A DNA stretch of 64,000 nt from Herbaspirillum hiltneri N3. Its GTDB lineage: Bacteria; Pseudomonadota; Gammaproteobacteria; Burkholderiales; Burkholderiaceae_D. The first letter of the stretch is position 1, and every line of letters starts with the position of its first letter. This document shows positions 9,790-19,051 of this stretch, one piece after another. A model generated the notes under the pieces. The model ran no database searches and was not told where the DNA came from. It worked only from the letters and a program-made list of their open reading frames with translations. A program made the translations under genes and the position numbers. The stretch lies in contig NZ_CP011409.1 of NCBI RefSeq assembly GCF_001267925.1, forward strand, positions 4,650,001 through 4,714,000, written 5' to 3'.

Positions 9790-10386
9790 TCAGGTGGCGC
9801 GTCGGTCCAGCATGGCGCGCGCGATGGTTCCTGCGTCCACGTATTCCAGTTCGCCGCCGACCGGCACGCCGCGCGCCAGGCGACTCACCTTGAGGCCGCG
9901 CGCCTTGAGCGTCTCGCTGATGTAATGCGCGGTGGCTTCGCCTTCGTTGGTGAAATTGGTGGCCAGCACGATCTCGGCAACCACGCCGTCGGTGGCGCGC
10001 GTGATCAGCTTCTCGATGTGGATGTCCTTGGGCCCGACGCCGTCCAGCGGCGACAGGCGCCCCATCAGCACGAAGTACAAACCCTTGAAGGTCAGCGTCT
10101 GTTCAATCATCAACTGATCGCTCGGCGTCTCGACCACGCACAGAATCGTGGTGTCGCGCCCGCCATCCTGGCAGGTGTCGCAGATGACTTGTTCGGTGAA
10201 GGTATTGCACAGAGCGCAGTGACGGATCGTCTCAGCCGCCTGCGCCAGCGCGCGGCTCAGTTGCAGGGCGCCGTCGCGGTCATGCTGCAGCAAGTGATAT
10301 GCCATGCGCTGCGCCGATTTGGGACCGACGCCGGGAAGCGTGCGCAGGGATTCGGTGAGCTGGGTGAGACTGGACGGGGTTTTCAA
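9790..10386 (-). CDS. recR: Recombination protein RecR
   Basis: A 198-residue RecFOR-pathway protein that helps load RecA onto SSB-coated gapped DNA. It has the N-terminal helix-hairpin-helix ([20 protein letters not shown]), a four-cysteine zinc finger (C57, C60, C69, C72), a Toprim domain ([17 protein letters not shown]) and the C-terminal [17 protein letters not shown] motif. Its ATG overlaps the stop of the YciI gene by four bases (ATGA), indicating translational coupling. It lies in the conserved dnaX-ybaB-recR neighbourhood. Confidence 0.97.
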   Translation of the reverse strand: MKTPSSLTQLTESLRTLPGVGPKSAQRMAYHLLQHDRDGALQLSRALAQAAETIRHCALCNTFTEQVICDTCQDGGRDTTILCVVETPSDQLMIEQTLTFKGLYFVLMGRLSPLDGVGPKDIHIEKLITRATDGVVAEIVLATNFTNEGEATAHYISETLKARGLKVSRLARGVPVGGELEYVDAGTIARAMLDRRAT

Positions 10387-10685
10387 TTTCGGTCTGTGGT
10401 ATGCCGGAAAACGGACAGCGCTTCGGCCGTCATGGATGGAACAAATTCGGTGATTTCATATTCGGCTACGCCGCCGATGTAAAACGGATCGGTCTCGATG
10501 ATCGCTTCAACTTCGGCGCGATCGGCGGCATCGGCGATGATGATGCCGCCGCTGCGCGGGACCTTGCGGCCGGACATCAGGAACACGCCGTCGGCATACT
10601 GCTCGTTCAGGAATTGCTTATGCGCAGTCAGCAGCGAATCGATGTCGCTTGCCGGCTTGGTATAGGTAATCGAGATTACGAACAT
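10383..10685 (-). CDS. YciI-family protein
   Basis: A 100-residue protein of the YciI-like fold (ferredoxin-like alpha/beta). Typical elements are [12 protein letters not shown], a conserved [16 protein letters not shown] and the C-terminal [16 protein letters not shown]. The biochemical role of the family is uncertain; some members join degradative enzymes. It is inserted between ybaB and recR and overlaps the recR start by four bases, so the two are co-translated. Confidence 0.88.
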   Translation of the reverse strand: MFVISITYTKPASDIDSLLTAHKQFLNEQYADGVFLMSGRKVPRSGGIIIADAADRAEVEAIIETDPFYIGGVAEYEITEFVPSMTAEALSVFRHTTDRN

Positions 10686-10811
10686 GATGCCTCCTCATGA
10701 AAGCAGCCTGCAAAATCATCGCGACAGCATAAGAGCCGCTAAAACACCGCCGGCGGCCTCTCACCTTGCCGCACGTTCGTACTGTCTACGTCGGCGCCTT
10801 GCCTTGTCGCG

Positions 10812-11138
10812 TCAGAACGGCATCTTGAAGCCTGGCGGCAAAGGCATGCCCGAGGTCATGCCCGCCATCTTTTCCTGCGAGGTTGCTTCAGCCTTGCGCA
10901 CGGCGTCATTGAAGGCTGCGGCGACGAGGTCTTCCAGCATGTCCTTGTCGTCGGTCAACAGCGATGGGTCAATGGTGACGCGCTTGACGTCATTCTTACA
11001 GGTCATCACGACTTTGACCAGCCCTGCGCCGGACTGTCCTTCGACTTCGATCAATGCAAGCTGGTCCTGCATCTTCTTCATGTTGTCCTGCATCGCTTGA
11101 GCCTGCTTCATCAAGCCTGCCAGTTGGCCTTTCATCAT
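10812..11138 (-). CDS. ybaB: YbaB/EbfC-family nucleoid-associated protein
   Basis: A 108-residue DNA-binding protein with the family N-terminus [17 protein letters not shown] and the central [18 protein letters not shown]. These proteins dimerise and bind DNA, and their genes almost always sit between dnaX and recR, as here. The second of two nearby starts is preferred because GAAGGAG lies at proper distance from it and only one base from the upstream ATG. Confidence 0.95.
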   Translation of the reverse strand: MMKGQLAGLMKQAQAMQDNMKKMQDQLALIEVEGQSGAGLVKVVMTCKNDVKRVTIDPSLLTDDKDMLEDLVAAAFNDAVRKAEATSQEKMAGMTSGMPLPPGFKMPF

Positions 11139-11253
11139 GGTCATACTCCTTCGTAACTAAGTTGATTCATCTTGTATCAGCCGTGGTGGAAATGGAACAT
11201 TCGGCACATTCGGCACATCCCCACTGCCCGGCAATCGGGTTCTTATCGGGTGC

Positions 11254-13275
11254 TCACAACGGCCGGATCGATCCCGGCACGATGGATGCGTCGAATTCCC
11301 GCATCATGACCTGCACGAACGGATCATTGTGCATGGTCTGCTCGGCTTCGCGTTGCCGCTCGGCGCGGTCGGCTTGCGCCCGGGCATTGGCCGTGAGCGC
11401 CACGGCGCCGATCTCGGTCTCGACGCGCACGCTCCGGTTGAATCGCTCGCCGAGAACGGCGGTCAGCTTTTCGATGTTGCCCGAGGCGCGCAGGGTTTCC
11501 ACCGGGATCCGCAAATGGAAAATCACGCTGTTGCCGCTTTGTTCGCAGCGCACCAGTTCACTTTGCTGCGCCATCTGCGCCACCATGCCGCGCAGCGACA
11601 GATCGGCGGCCAGTTGCGGCCAGTTGCCGTCCCAGCCGAGTTCGGCGGCGACCTTGGCGGTCTGCGCGGCCATCGCCGGCGTAACGGTGCTGGCCGGCGC
11701 GGCAACGACGATGGCTTCGTCTGCGGCGATCACGATCGGCGCAGACGGGGCGGCATTGGCTACGGCGTTGCCTGCTGAATATTGTTCAGTTTTTTTTTGA
11801 GCAGCGGCTGCTGCCGGCTCTTCATCCCACGGTGGCGGCGCCCGTTCGTCCAGTGCCGCCGGAACCGCAGACGGAGCAGGAGCCGATGCGGCGACTGCAG
11901 GAGCAGGCGCAGGGGCCGGAGCCTGTACCGCGGGACGCGGCGAACTCTTGCCGGAGGCGGCACGGGCAGCTTCCAGCGCAGCGGCGCGTGCGGAATTGGC
12001 TGGCCCGGCAGACGCGGCCGGTGCCGCTGCGGCAGGACGCGCAACCGGCGTACTTGCCGTGGCAACTTGCGGTGCGGCGCTCAAAGGCGCGACTGCGGGA
12101 TTCGGACGCGACGGTGCAGCGGCCTGAGGACGCACCGCCGGCGCCGGCGTGCTACCCGCAGCTGCCGCATTAGCAGCCACCGGACGGAACGCCAGCATGC
12201 GCAGCAGGGTCATGCTGAAGCCGGCATATTCATCCGGCGCCAGGCCGAGTTCGTTGCGGCCGTGCACGACGATCTGATAGAACAATTGCGCTTCTTCGGC
12301 GCTGAACTGCGAGGCCAGACGCACGATGTCTTCGCGCTGCGGCAAATCTTCGGCCAAGGCGGCGGGAACGGTCTGCGCCAGGGCGATCTGATGCAGCAGC
12401 GTCGCTAGGTCTTGCAACGCGGCGTTGTACGACAGGCTGCGCGTGGCCATTTCATCGGCCACGGCGAGCAGGCCGGCGCCGTCTTGTACGGCCAGTGCAT
12501 CGAGCACGCGGATCAGATAGGACTGGTCGAGCGCGCCGAGCATGCCCTGCACCGCTTCCAGCGTGACCTTGCCGGCGGCGTAGGCGATCGCCTGGTCGGT
12601 CAGCGACAGTGCATCGCGCATCGAGCCGTGCGCGCCTTGCGCCAGCAGGCGCAGCGCCGGTGCTTCGAATTCAATGTTTTCCTGCCCGAGGATATTGTCC
12701 AGGTGGCTGATGATATGACCCGGCGGCATCTGCTTCAGATTGAACTGCAGGCAGCGCGACAGCACGGTCACGGGAATCTTTTGCGGGTCGGTGGTCGCCA
12801 GGATGAACTTGACGTGTTCCGGCGGCTCCTCCAGCGTCTTCAGCATGGAGTTGAAGGCGTGGTTGGTGAGCATGTGGACTTCGTCGATCATGTAGACCTT
12901 GAAGCGCGCATTGGACGGCGCATAGACCGCCTGCTCCAGCAATTGTGCCATCTCGTCGACACCGCGATTGGAGGCGGCATCCATTTCGATGTAATCGACA
13001 AAACGGCCGGCGTCGATCGCCACGCAGGCGTCGCAAACGCCGCACGGTTGCGCCGTGATGCCGCCATTGCCGTCCGGACCCTGGCAATTCAGCGATTTGG
13101 CCAGGATGCGCGACAGCGTGGTCTTGCCGACGCCGCGGGTGCCGGTGAACAGGTAGGCGTGGTGCAGCCGTTGCTGTTCCAGCGCATGCGTCAGCGCCCG
13201 CACGACGTGCTCCTGCCCGACCAGCGTTTCGAAGCTGCGGGGGCGGTATTTACGGGCGAGGACTTGGTAGGACAT
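11254..13275 (-). CDS. dnaX: DNA polymerase III subunits tau (and probably gamma)
   Basis: A 673-residue clamp-loader ATPase. Walker A is GTRGVGKTT (residues 45-53), followed by the zinc-binding region CGVCDACVAIDAG and Walker B MIDEVHMLTNHAF. Residues 370-490 form a Pro/Ala-rich linker, then the tau-specific C-terminal domains that bind the polymerase and helicase in known homologues. Inside the linker the mRNA carries nine A residues (codons 493-496); a -1 slip reaches UGA one codon later, giving a predicted 496-residue gamma form. It precedes ybaB in the same direction. Confidence 0.97.
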   Translation of the reverse strand: MSYQVLARKYRPRSFETLVGQEHVVRALTHALEQQRLHHAYLFTGTRGVGKTTLSRILAKSLNCQGPDGNGGITAQPCGVCDACVAIDAGRFVDYIEMDAASNRGVDEMAQLLEQAVYAPSNARFKVYMIDEVHMLTNHAFNSMLKTLEEPPEHVKFILATTDPQKIPVTVLSRCLQFNLKQMPPGHIISHLDNILGQENIEFEAPALRLLAQGAHGSMRDALSLTDQAIAYAAGKVTLEAVQGMLGALDQSYLIRVLDALAVQDGAGLLAVADEMATRSLSYNAALQDLATLLHQIALAQTVPAALAEDLPQREDIVRLASQFSAEEAQLFYQIVVHGRNELGLAPDEYAGFSMTLLRMLAFRPVAANAAAAGSTPAPAVRPQAAAPSRPNPAVAPLSAAPQVATASTPVARPAAAAPAASAGPANSARAAALEAARAASGKSSPRPAVQAPAPAPAPAVAASAPAPSAVPAALDERAPPPWDEEPAAAAAQKKTEQYSAGNAVANAAPSAPIVIAADEAIVVAAPASTVTPAMAAQTAKVAAELGWDGNWPQLAADLSLRGMVAQMAQQSELVRCEQSGNSVIFHLRIPVETLRASGNIEKLTAVLGERFNRSVRVETEIGAVALTANARAQADRAERQREAEQTMHNDPFVQVMMREFDASIVPGSIRPL
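11786..11799 (-). other. dnaX: Candidate slippage/frameshift site in dnaX
   Basis: On the coding strand the sequence is C followed by nine A then CTGA. Frame 0 reads CAA AAA AAA ACT. A -1 shift, or one extra A added by the polymerase, reads CAA AAA AAA AAC TGA, stopping immediately. E. coli makes gamma by -1 ribosomal frameshifting on an A-rich site and Thermus by transcriptional slippage on a nine-A run. No obvious upstream SD-like enhancer or strong downstream hairpin is visible, so transcriptional slippage is the likelier mode. Confidence 0.65.
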
Positions 13276-13391
13276 AAACGTGAGGTTACCTGCGTTGGTT
13301 CAGACGGGCATTTTATTCTATTTCGAGCCCGTCTTTGCCGACTATCGCGGAATTGCTTCGATTCCCCCGGCGCACCAGGAAAGAGGCAGAC

Positions 13392-14837
13392 TCACTTGCG
13401 CCCGTAAGTATCCTCGAAGCGCACGATGTCGTCTTCGCCGAGATAGCTGCCGGATTGCACTTCTATCATTTCCAGCGGGAATTTCCCGGGATTCTCGAGC
13501 CGGTGAGTAACGCCCAGCGGGATGTAGGTGGACTGGTTCTCGGACAGCAGGAACACCTCATCGCCGCGCGTAATGCGCGCCGTGCCCTTGACGATAATCC
13601 AGTGCTCGGCGCGATGATGGTGCATCTGCAGGCTCAGCGCACACCCCGGATTGACGACAATGCGCTTGACCTGGAAACGCTCGCCGCCGTCAATGGAGTC
13701 GTACCAGCCCCAGGGGCGGTGGATCTTGCGGTGCGTGAGCGCCTCGTCGCGCTGCTGCCCCTTGAGGCGGGCGACGATGCTCTTGACCTCCTGCATCTTG
13801 TCCTTGTCGGCGACCAGCACCGCATCGGGAGTTTCGACAATGATCATGTTGTCGATGCCGACGCAGGCCACCAGCCGTCCCTGGGCGAACACCAGGTTGT
13901 CCGTAGCCTGCTCCAGCATGACGTCGCCGCGCGTGACGTTGCCGGCCTCGTCTTTTTCCGAAACTTGCCACAGCGCGTCCCAAGCGCCGACGTCGGACCA
14001 GCCGGCCGACAAAGGAATGATCCGGCCTTCGATGCCCAGATCGGGCGTGTCGGCCAGCTTTTCCATCACGGCGTAGTCGATGGAGTCAGGCGGGCACGCC
14101 TCGAACGCCGCCTTGTCGATGCGATAAAAATCGTTGTCCTGCTTGCCGCCGTCGAAAGCGGCGCGGCAGGCCTTGCCCATGGCCGGCTGGAAACGCTCGA
14201 TGGCGCGCAGCCAGACACTGGCGCGCATCATGAACAAGCCGCTGTTCCACAGATAATCGCCGGAATCGACATACGCCTGCGCCGTAGCGGCGTCAGGCTT
14301 CTCGACGAAACGGGTGATCGCGTAAGCATCATCGGTTTGCGCACCGCGCTGGATGTAGCCGTAACCGGTTTCGGGGCGATCGGCGACGATACCGAAAGTC
14401 ACCATGGCGCCGGCAGCCGCATGCGGCACCCCCTGGGCAATTGCCGAACGGAACGCATCCACGTCGCGGATGACATGATCTGCCGGCATGACCAGCAAAA
14501 CCGGATCATCGCCGTTCTTGGCTGCCAGCAAGGCGGCGAGCGTTAACGCGGGCGCGGTATTGCGACCGACCGGTTCAAGCACGATATGCTTGCTCTCCTT
14601 GCCTATTGCACGCAGTTGCTCGGCGGTGATGAAGCGATACTCTTCATTGCATACGACGACAGGTGCATCGACCAGGCTGTACGCAGCGCCGGTGGCCTGC
14701 ACCCGCAACGCCGTTGCCTGCAACATGGTTTCTGCGCCGACCAGCGGCAGCAGCTGCTTGGGATACTGTTCACGGGAAAGCGGCCACAAACGCGTGCCTG
14801 AGCCGCCCGATAGGATTACCGGCTGTAAATGGATCAT
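13392..14837 (-). CDS. manC: Mannose-1-phosphate guanylyltransferase / mannose-6-phosphate isomerase
   Basis: A 481-residue bifunctional enzyme that supplies GDP-mannose for polysaccharide or LPS synthesis. The N-terminal nucleotidyltransferase signature is VILSGGSGTRLWPLSREQYP and a sugar-binding FVEKP follows. The C-terminal cupin/isomerase part contains LQMHHHRAEHWIIVKGTA. The ATG giving MIHLQPVIL was chosen; a TTG one codon earlier is unlikely. It stands alone between dnaX and a diguanylate cyclase rather than in a visible polysaccharide cluster. Confidence 0.95.
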   Translation of the reverse strand: MIHLQPVILSGGSGTRLWPLSREQYPKQLLPLVGAETMLQATALRVQATGAAYSLVDAPVVVCNEEYRFITAEQLRAIGKESKHIVLEPVGRNTAPALTLAALLAAKNGDDPVLLVMPADHVIRDVDAFRSAIAQGVPHAAAGAMVTFGIVADRPETGYGYIQRGAQTDDAYAITRFVEKPDAATAQAYVDSGDYLWNSGLFMMRASVWLRAIERFQPAMGKACRAAFDGGKQDNDFYRIDKAAFEACPPDSIDYAVMEKLADTPDLGIEGRIIPLSAGWSDVGAWDALWQVSEKDEAGNVTRGDVMLEQATDNLVFAQGRLVACVGIDNMIIVETPDAVLVADKDKMQEVKSIVARLKGQQRDEALTHRKIHRPWGWYDSIDGGERFQVKRIVVNPGCALSLQMHHHRAEHWIIVKGTARITRGDEVFLLSENQSTYIPLGVTHRLENPGKFPLEMIEVQSGSYLGEDDIVRFEDTYGRK

Positions 14838-14867
14838 CAAATCTGTCTTTGGGTTATGAAATACGGA

Positions 14868-15836
14868 CTACGACGCTTCGCGGCGACGTTTTTTCTGCTG
14901 ATACATCAGGGCATCGGCGCTGTTCATCAGGTCGCCAATCGTATCATGCGAGGCGGGATCATATTCAATCGCGCCGACGCTGTACAGAAGATCGTAACCA
15001 CGCTTGCCGGTCTGGTTGTGCCGTTCTATCGCCTGTTCGAAATGCCCCAGTACGGTGGCGGTTTCCTGTCCGCCGGTATTGGTAAGGAACACCGCAAATT
15101 CGTCGCCGCCCAGACGTCCGATGACATCCGACTCGCGGAAATTGGCCGCCAAAATGGTGCTGAACGTCACCAGCGCGTGATCGCCTTCAGCATGCCCGAA
15201 GCGGTCGTTGATCTGTTTGAACAGGTCGAGGTCAAAATACAGCAGCGAGGCGGGCCTGGCGAGGCGTTTGCACATGTTCAACGCATGCTGCGAGAGCGAT
15301 TCAAAACCGCGCCGGTTGGACAGCTTGGTCAGCTCGTCCATGGTGGCCAGATGCACCGCTGCCATTTCCTGCTCCACCATGCGCGCGAGATCGCTCAGCA
15401 AGGCCTGGTCGTCGGCATCGAACTGGCGGGGAATGGTATCGAGCACGCACAGCGTGCCCAGCTTGTGTCCATGCGGGCTGCGAATCGGGCAACCGGCATA
15501 GAAGCGGATGAACGGATCGCCGGTGACCAGCGGATTGTCCTTGAAGCGATCGTCTTCCAGGGCATTGGGCACCACCATCACGTCATCGCGCAAAATGGCA
15601 TGCGCGCAAAAGGAAACGTCCCGGCCGGTTTCGCAGGTATCCACCCCGGCATGCGCCTTGAACCACTGGCGTTTGGTGTCGACCAGGCTGACCACGGCCA
15701 TCGGCACCGAAAAAAGCCGGCGCGCCAGCCTGGTCAGCCGGTCGAAGCGTTCTTCCGGCGGCGTATCGAGAATCTGCAACCCATGCAGGTCGGCGACGCG
15801 CGCCTGTTCATTGACGGGAATATCAGCGATTTTCAT
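14868..15836 (-). CDS. Diguanylate cyclase with N-terminal GAF domain
   Basis: A 322-residue soluble signalling protein. Residues about 25-155 form a GAF sensor domain (VSLVDTKRQWFKA, FYAGCPIRSPHG, GTLCVLD); about 165-320 form a GGDEF domain with an intact active site GGDEF (243-247). An RxxD inhibitory site (RESD, 234-237) stands exactly five residues before it, so it should make c-di-GMP and be product-inhibited. The start MKIADIPVNEQAR begins the recognisable homology; the open frame continues 90 codons upstream without family sequence. The signal sensed is unknown. Confidence 0.9.
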   Translation of the reverse strand: MKIADIPVNEQARVADLHGLQILDTPPEERFDRLTRLARRLFSVPMAVVSLVDTKRQWFKAHAGVDTCETGRDVSFCAHAILRDDVMVVPNALEDDRFKDNPLVTGDPFIRFYAGCPIRSPHGHKLGTLCVLDTIPRQFDADDQALLSDLARMVEQEMAAVHLATMDELTKLSNRRGFESLSQHALNMCKRLARPASLLYFDLDLFKQINDRFGHAEGDHALVTFSTILAANFRESDVIGRLGGDEFAVFLTNTGGQETATVLGHFEQAIERHNQTGKRGYDLLYSVGAIEYDPASHDTIGDLMNSADALMYQQKKRRREAS

Positions 15837-16092
15837 CGGTCTCTGTGCCAGTTGTTGATTAGAAATCCAATCCGCAGATACATGCGATGCAAGCGAATCC
15901 TTGCCCGTCAAACATCGTGTACGAGCAAATCGCCGCAACCCCACAACCTCAATTGCCCTTCTGCCTCGTAAACAGGCTGACTGTTTTGGACAGACGATTA
16001 TTGGTGTTTTGTTGGTTATTTTTCTATCTGTGACTGTAATGCCGATCCCCCGTCTTCGCAAGCATCCGACTTGTCCGTATGTGGGAACAAAC
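15837..16092. other. Intergenic region upstream of the diguanylate cyclase
   Basis: About 255 bases between the cyclase start and the terminator of the ComEA-like gene. I see no coding sequence with family resemblance and no recognisable RNA; it presumably holds the cyclase promoter, but no convincing -35/-10 pair was identified. Confidence 0.4.
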
Positions 16093-16116
16093 AAAAAACC
16101 CCGCAAAAGCGGGGTT
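16093..16116 (-). terminator. Rho-independent terminator of the ComEA-like gene
   Basis: An 8-bp stem AACCCCGC / GCGGGGTT with an AAAA loop, followed on the - strand by a run of T. It lies about 30 bases after the stop of the helix-hairpin-helix protein gene. Confidence 0.88.
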
Positions 16117-16145
16117 CTCCGGCGGCACGAACGTACTTTGCAACG

Positions 16146-16523
16146 TCAGCCTTTGGCGGCGCCCGGTTTGTCCATCGCAGCGTCTTCCTTGCCATCCTTG
16201 TTTTTCTTGCCGAATGGCTTGCCCGTCGGCTTAACGGGTGCCACCGCCGATTTGCCGCGTGCCTGCCCGTTCACGGTCAGGCCTGCATCGGAAAGCTTGA
16301 CGGCGCTCTTCTCACCGACGCCCTTGACGCGTGTTTCGAAGTCGGACCAGTCCTTGAATTCGCCCTTCTTGCGCTCATCGAGGATGCGTTTGGACATCGC
16401 CGGGCCGATCCCTTTGATGCCGTCCAGCGCAGCCTGGTCGGCCTTGTTGACGTCTGCCTGGGCGAACGCCAGGCCAGTACTGAGGATGAAAGCGAAAATG
16501 GCGGCAGTGAATTTCTTCAACAT
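16146..16523 (-). CDS. Exported helix-hairpin-helix (ComEA-like) protein
   Basis: A 125-residue protein with a signal peptide (FTAAIFAFILSTGLAFAQA) and one (HhH)2 unit starting ADVNKADQAALDGIKGIGP, continuing through KDWSDFETRVKGVG. ComEA-type proteins bind double-stranded DNA in the periplasm during natural transformation; short homologues occur in many non-competent bacteria, so competence is not implied. The C-terminal 35 residues are Lys/Gly/Ala-rich and low complexity. A ribosome site (AAAGGAAC) precedes the ATG, and a long inverted repeat lies in its leader. Confidence 0.85.
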   Translation of the reverse strand: MLKKFTAAIFAFILSTGLAFAQADVNKADQAALDGIKGIGPAMSKRILDERKKGEFKDWSDFETRVKGVGEKSAVKLSDAGLTVNGQARGKSAVAPVKPTGKPFGKKNKDGKEDAAMDKPGAAKG

Positions 16524-16546
16524 GGGTATTGTTCCTTTTAAAGGTC

Positions 16547-16611
16547 ATCGTTAAATCATCGGAAGGAAAATCTCAGCTGGCGAATCTCGGCAAGCTGAGA
16601 GATTTAACGAT
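16547..16611. repeat. Two-part inverted repeat in the leader of the ComEA-like gene
   Basis: Outer arms ATCGTTAAATC (16547-16557) and GATTTAACGAT (16601-16611) are perfect complements, as are inner arms TCTCAGCT (16571-16578) and AGCTGAGA (16593-16600). Together they give a 19-bp interrupted stem with a 13-base bulge on one side. No T-run follows on either strand, so it is not a standard terminator; it could be a structured 5' leader or protein-binding site. Confidence 0.6.
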
Positions 16612-16720
16612 TCCCTGGAACAACAGTTGACGAAATGAAAACGAAATTGCAACAGTATTAATTCTGCCTGCAGGCACCCGATTTTCGGAACTCAATGGCG
16701 AGCGATCGAGGAAAAGCGGC

Positions 16721-17638
16721 TCAGAGCGCCAGTTCCTCGCGCGTGACGGTCGCCGTGCCGAGCTTGCCGACCACGATGCCGCCGGCCAGATTGGCGATGC
16801 GAACCGCTTCCGCCAGCGCCACGCCGTTGCCAAGCATGACTGCCAGCGTGGCGATCACGGTGTCGCCGGCGCCGGAGACGTCATACACTTCCCGCGCCAC
16901 TGCCGGGAAATTGACGACTTCGTTCTCCTGATACAGCGTCATGCCCTCTTCCGAACGCGTCAGCAACAGCGCTTCCAGATCAAGCGACCGGCGCAGGTTC
17001 TGCGCCTTGGTAGTGAGTTCTTCTTCGGATTTCCAGTTGCCGGTGATGCGGATCAGTTCGGAACGGTTCGGCGTCAGGATGGATGCCCCCTTGTAACGCG
17101 CAAAATCGTCGCCCTTGGGATCCACCAAGAGGCGTTTGCCAAGCTTCTTGCCGACGCTGATCATGTCGGCGACGTTGACCAGGCTGCCCTTGGCATAGTC
17201 GGACAAGACGATGACGTCGTAATTGTCGATCAGCGCATTGAATTGCGTGAGCTTGTCGCGCAGCACGGTATCGGTCGGCGCATCTTCAAAATCCACGCGC
17301 ACCAATTGCTGCTGGCGGCCGATCACGCGCAACTTGATGATGGTCGAAATAGCCGGGTCGCGATTGAGGTAGCTGCTGATGCCGAGGTCGGTCAACAAGC
17401 CTTCGACCACGGCGCCCGCCTCATCCTGCCCGATCACGCCCAGCAAGCCGGTCTGCGCACCCAGCGTGGCTGCGTTGCGCGCCACGTTGGCGGCGCCGCC
17501 CAGACGTTCTTCGCGGCGTTCGACGCGCACCACGGGCACCGGCGCTTCCGGCGAAATGCGATTGACTTCACCGAACCAGTAGCGATCCAGCATGACGTCG
17601 CCGACGATCAGGATGCGTGCAGAATTCATGGTTGTCAT
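16721..17638 (-). CDS. rfaE1: D-glycero-beta-D-manno-heptose-7-phosphate kinase
   Basis: A 305-residue PfkB-family kinase that phosphorylates heptose 7-phosphate in ADP-heptose synthesis for the LPS inner core. Motifs are LIVGDVMLDRYWFGEVNRIS, GGAANVARNAATLG, the ribokinase PfkB signature DVSGAGDTVIATLA and VDPKGDDFARYKGA. It contains only the kinase half; the adenylyltransferase half found fused in E. coli HldE is absent, as usual for a split RfaE1. It follows ugd after 4 bases, suggesting co-transcription of envelope-sugar genes. Confidence 0.93.
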   Translation of the reverse strand: MTTMNSARILIVGDVMLDRYWFGEVNRISPEAPVPVVRVERREERLGGAANVARNAATLGAQTGLLGVIGQDEAGAVVEGLLTDLGISSYLNRDPAISTIIKLRVIGRQQQLVRVDFEDAPTDTVLRDKLTQFNALIDNYDVIVLSDYAKGSLVNVADMISVGKKLGKRLLVDPKGDDFARYKGASILTPNRSELIRITGNWKSEEELTTKAQNLRRSLDLEALLLTRSEEGMTLYQENEVVNFPAVAREVYDVSGAGDTVIATLAVMLGNGVALAEAVRIANLAGGIVVGKLGTATVTREELAL

Positions 17639-17642
17639 CGAT

Positions 17643-19019
17643 TCAACTCTTGGTCAGGATGGAACGGCCGATGCCGTGGTACTCGATACTTGCATCCGCC
17701 ATCACTTGCGGCTCGAACAGATTGCGGCCGTCGAAAATCACCGGCGCCTTGAGCTTGCTCTTGAGCTGCTCAAAATCCGGGCTGCGGAATGCCTTCCACT
17801 CAGTCACGATGGCCAGCGCGTCGGCGTCTTGCAACGCATCCATCGGGCTTTCGCTGAAGCGGATGCGGCTCAGAATACTTTCGTCGCTATTGAAGTCCAG
17901 CGCCAATACGCGCTTCGCTTCCTTCATGGCGACCGGGTCGAACACGGCCACCGTGGCGCCGCGCGCGATCAGCTCGCCCAGCAGCACACGCGACGATGCT
18001 TCGCGCATGTCGTCGGTATTGGGCTTGAACGCCAGGCCCCAGATAGCAAAATGGCGGCCTTGCAGATTCTCGCCGAAGCGCGCCACGACTTTCTTGCCGA
18101 GCACATGCTTCTGGTTGTTGTTGACCTGCTCGACGGCGCGCAGGATATGCAATTCCTGGCCATAGGCGCGCGCGGTGCGCTCCAGCGCCTGCACGTCTTT
18201 CGGGAAACAGGAGCCGCCATAGCCGCAGCCTGCGTACAGGAAGCTGTGACCGATGCGCGGATCGGAACCGATGCCGTGACGCACCGCCTCGATGTCGGCG
18301 CCGACCTGATCCGCCAGATTGGCCAGTTCGTTCATGAACGAGATGCGAGTCGCCAACATGGCGTTGGCGGCATACTTGGTAAATTCGGCGGAACGTACGT
18401 CCATCCAGTAAGTGCGCTCGTGATTGCGATTGAACGGCGCGTACAACTTCTTCATGGCGGCATATGCCTGCAGGCCTTCGGCCGTGCTGTCATGACCAAT
18501 GACGATGCGGTCGGGACGCATGAAGTCTTCGACGGCAGCGCCCTCCTTGAGGAATTCAGGATTCGACACCACCGAGAACGTCGCCCCGGTGTTGCCGCGT
18601 TGCTGCAATTCCTGCGCAATCGCTGCGCTGACCTTGCCGGCGGTGCCGACCGGCACGGTCGACTTGTCGACGATCACCTTGAAACCGGTCATGTGCTTGC
18701 CGATGTTGCGTGCGGCGGCCAGCACGTACTGCAAGTCGGCCGAGCCGTCTTCATCAGGCGGCGTGCCGACGGCGATGAACTGCACGTCGCCATGCGCCAC
18801 GCTGGCGGCGAGGTCGGTGGAAAACTTCAGGCGTCCGGCGGCGCGATTGCGCGCCACCACGTCTTCCAGGCCAGGCTCATGAATAGGAATGCCGCCGTTA
18901 TTGAGGATATCGACCTTGCTCTGGTCGACATCAAGACAGAATACGTCGTTGCCCAGTTCCGCCAGGCAAGCGCCGGTGACAAGTCCGACATAGCCGGTGC
19001 CGATGATGGTAATTTTCAT
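17643..19019 (-). CDS. ugd: UDP-glucose 6-dehydrogenase
   Basis: A 458-residue NAD-dependent enzyme that makes UDP-glucuronate for exopolysaccharide, capsule or lipid A modification. The N-terminal Rossmann motif is [18 protein letters not shown]; the catalytic cysteine is C271 in [12 protein letters not shown]; the [11 protein letters not shown] substrate motif is present. A ribosome site TAGGAA precedes the ATG. It lies directly downstream of lapB and upstream of rfaE1, an LPS-linked set. Confidence 0.96.
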   Translation of the reverse strand: MKITIIGTGYVGLVTGACLAELGNDVFCLDVDQSKVDILNNGGIPIHEPGLEDVVARNRAAGRLKFSTDLAASVAHGDVQFIAVGTPPDEDGSADLQYVLAAARNIGKHMTGFKVIVDKSTVPVGTAGKVSAAIAQELQQRGNTGATFSVVSNPEFLKEGAAVEDFMRPDRIVIGHDSTAEGLQAYAAMKKLYAPFNRNHERTYWMDVRSAEFTKYAANAMLATRISFMNELANLADQVGADIEAVRHGIGSDPRIGHSFLYAGCGYGGSCFPKDVQALERTARAYGQELHILRAVEQVNNNQKHVLGKKVVARFGENLQGRHFAIWGLAFKPNTDDMREASSRVLLGELIARGATVAVFDPVAMKEAKRVLALDFNSDESILSRIRFSESPMDALQDADALAIVTEWKAFRSPDFEQLKSKLKAPVIFDGRNLFEPQVMADASIEYHGIGRSILTKS

Positions 19020-19051
19020 AATATTCCTACAGAGATGAGTGCATTGGCACT

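Noticed and set aside
11145..11253. 4.5S (SRP) RNA in the dnaX-ybaB-recR neighbourhood
   Set aside because: The conserved GGAAGGAAGCAGCC-type core was not found on either strand here or upstream of dnaX.
13301..13332. Rho-independent terminator upstream of dnaX (GACGGGC/GCCCGTC)
   Set aside because: The 17-base loop is large and there is no proper T-run on either strand; it more likely sits in the dnaX promoter region.
16281..16523. Competence operon based on the ComEA-like protein
   Set aside because: Only one short HhH protein is present; no comEC, pilus or recombination-competence genes are nearby.
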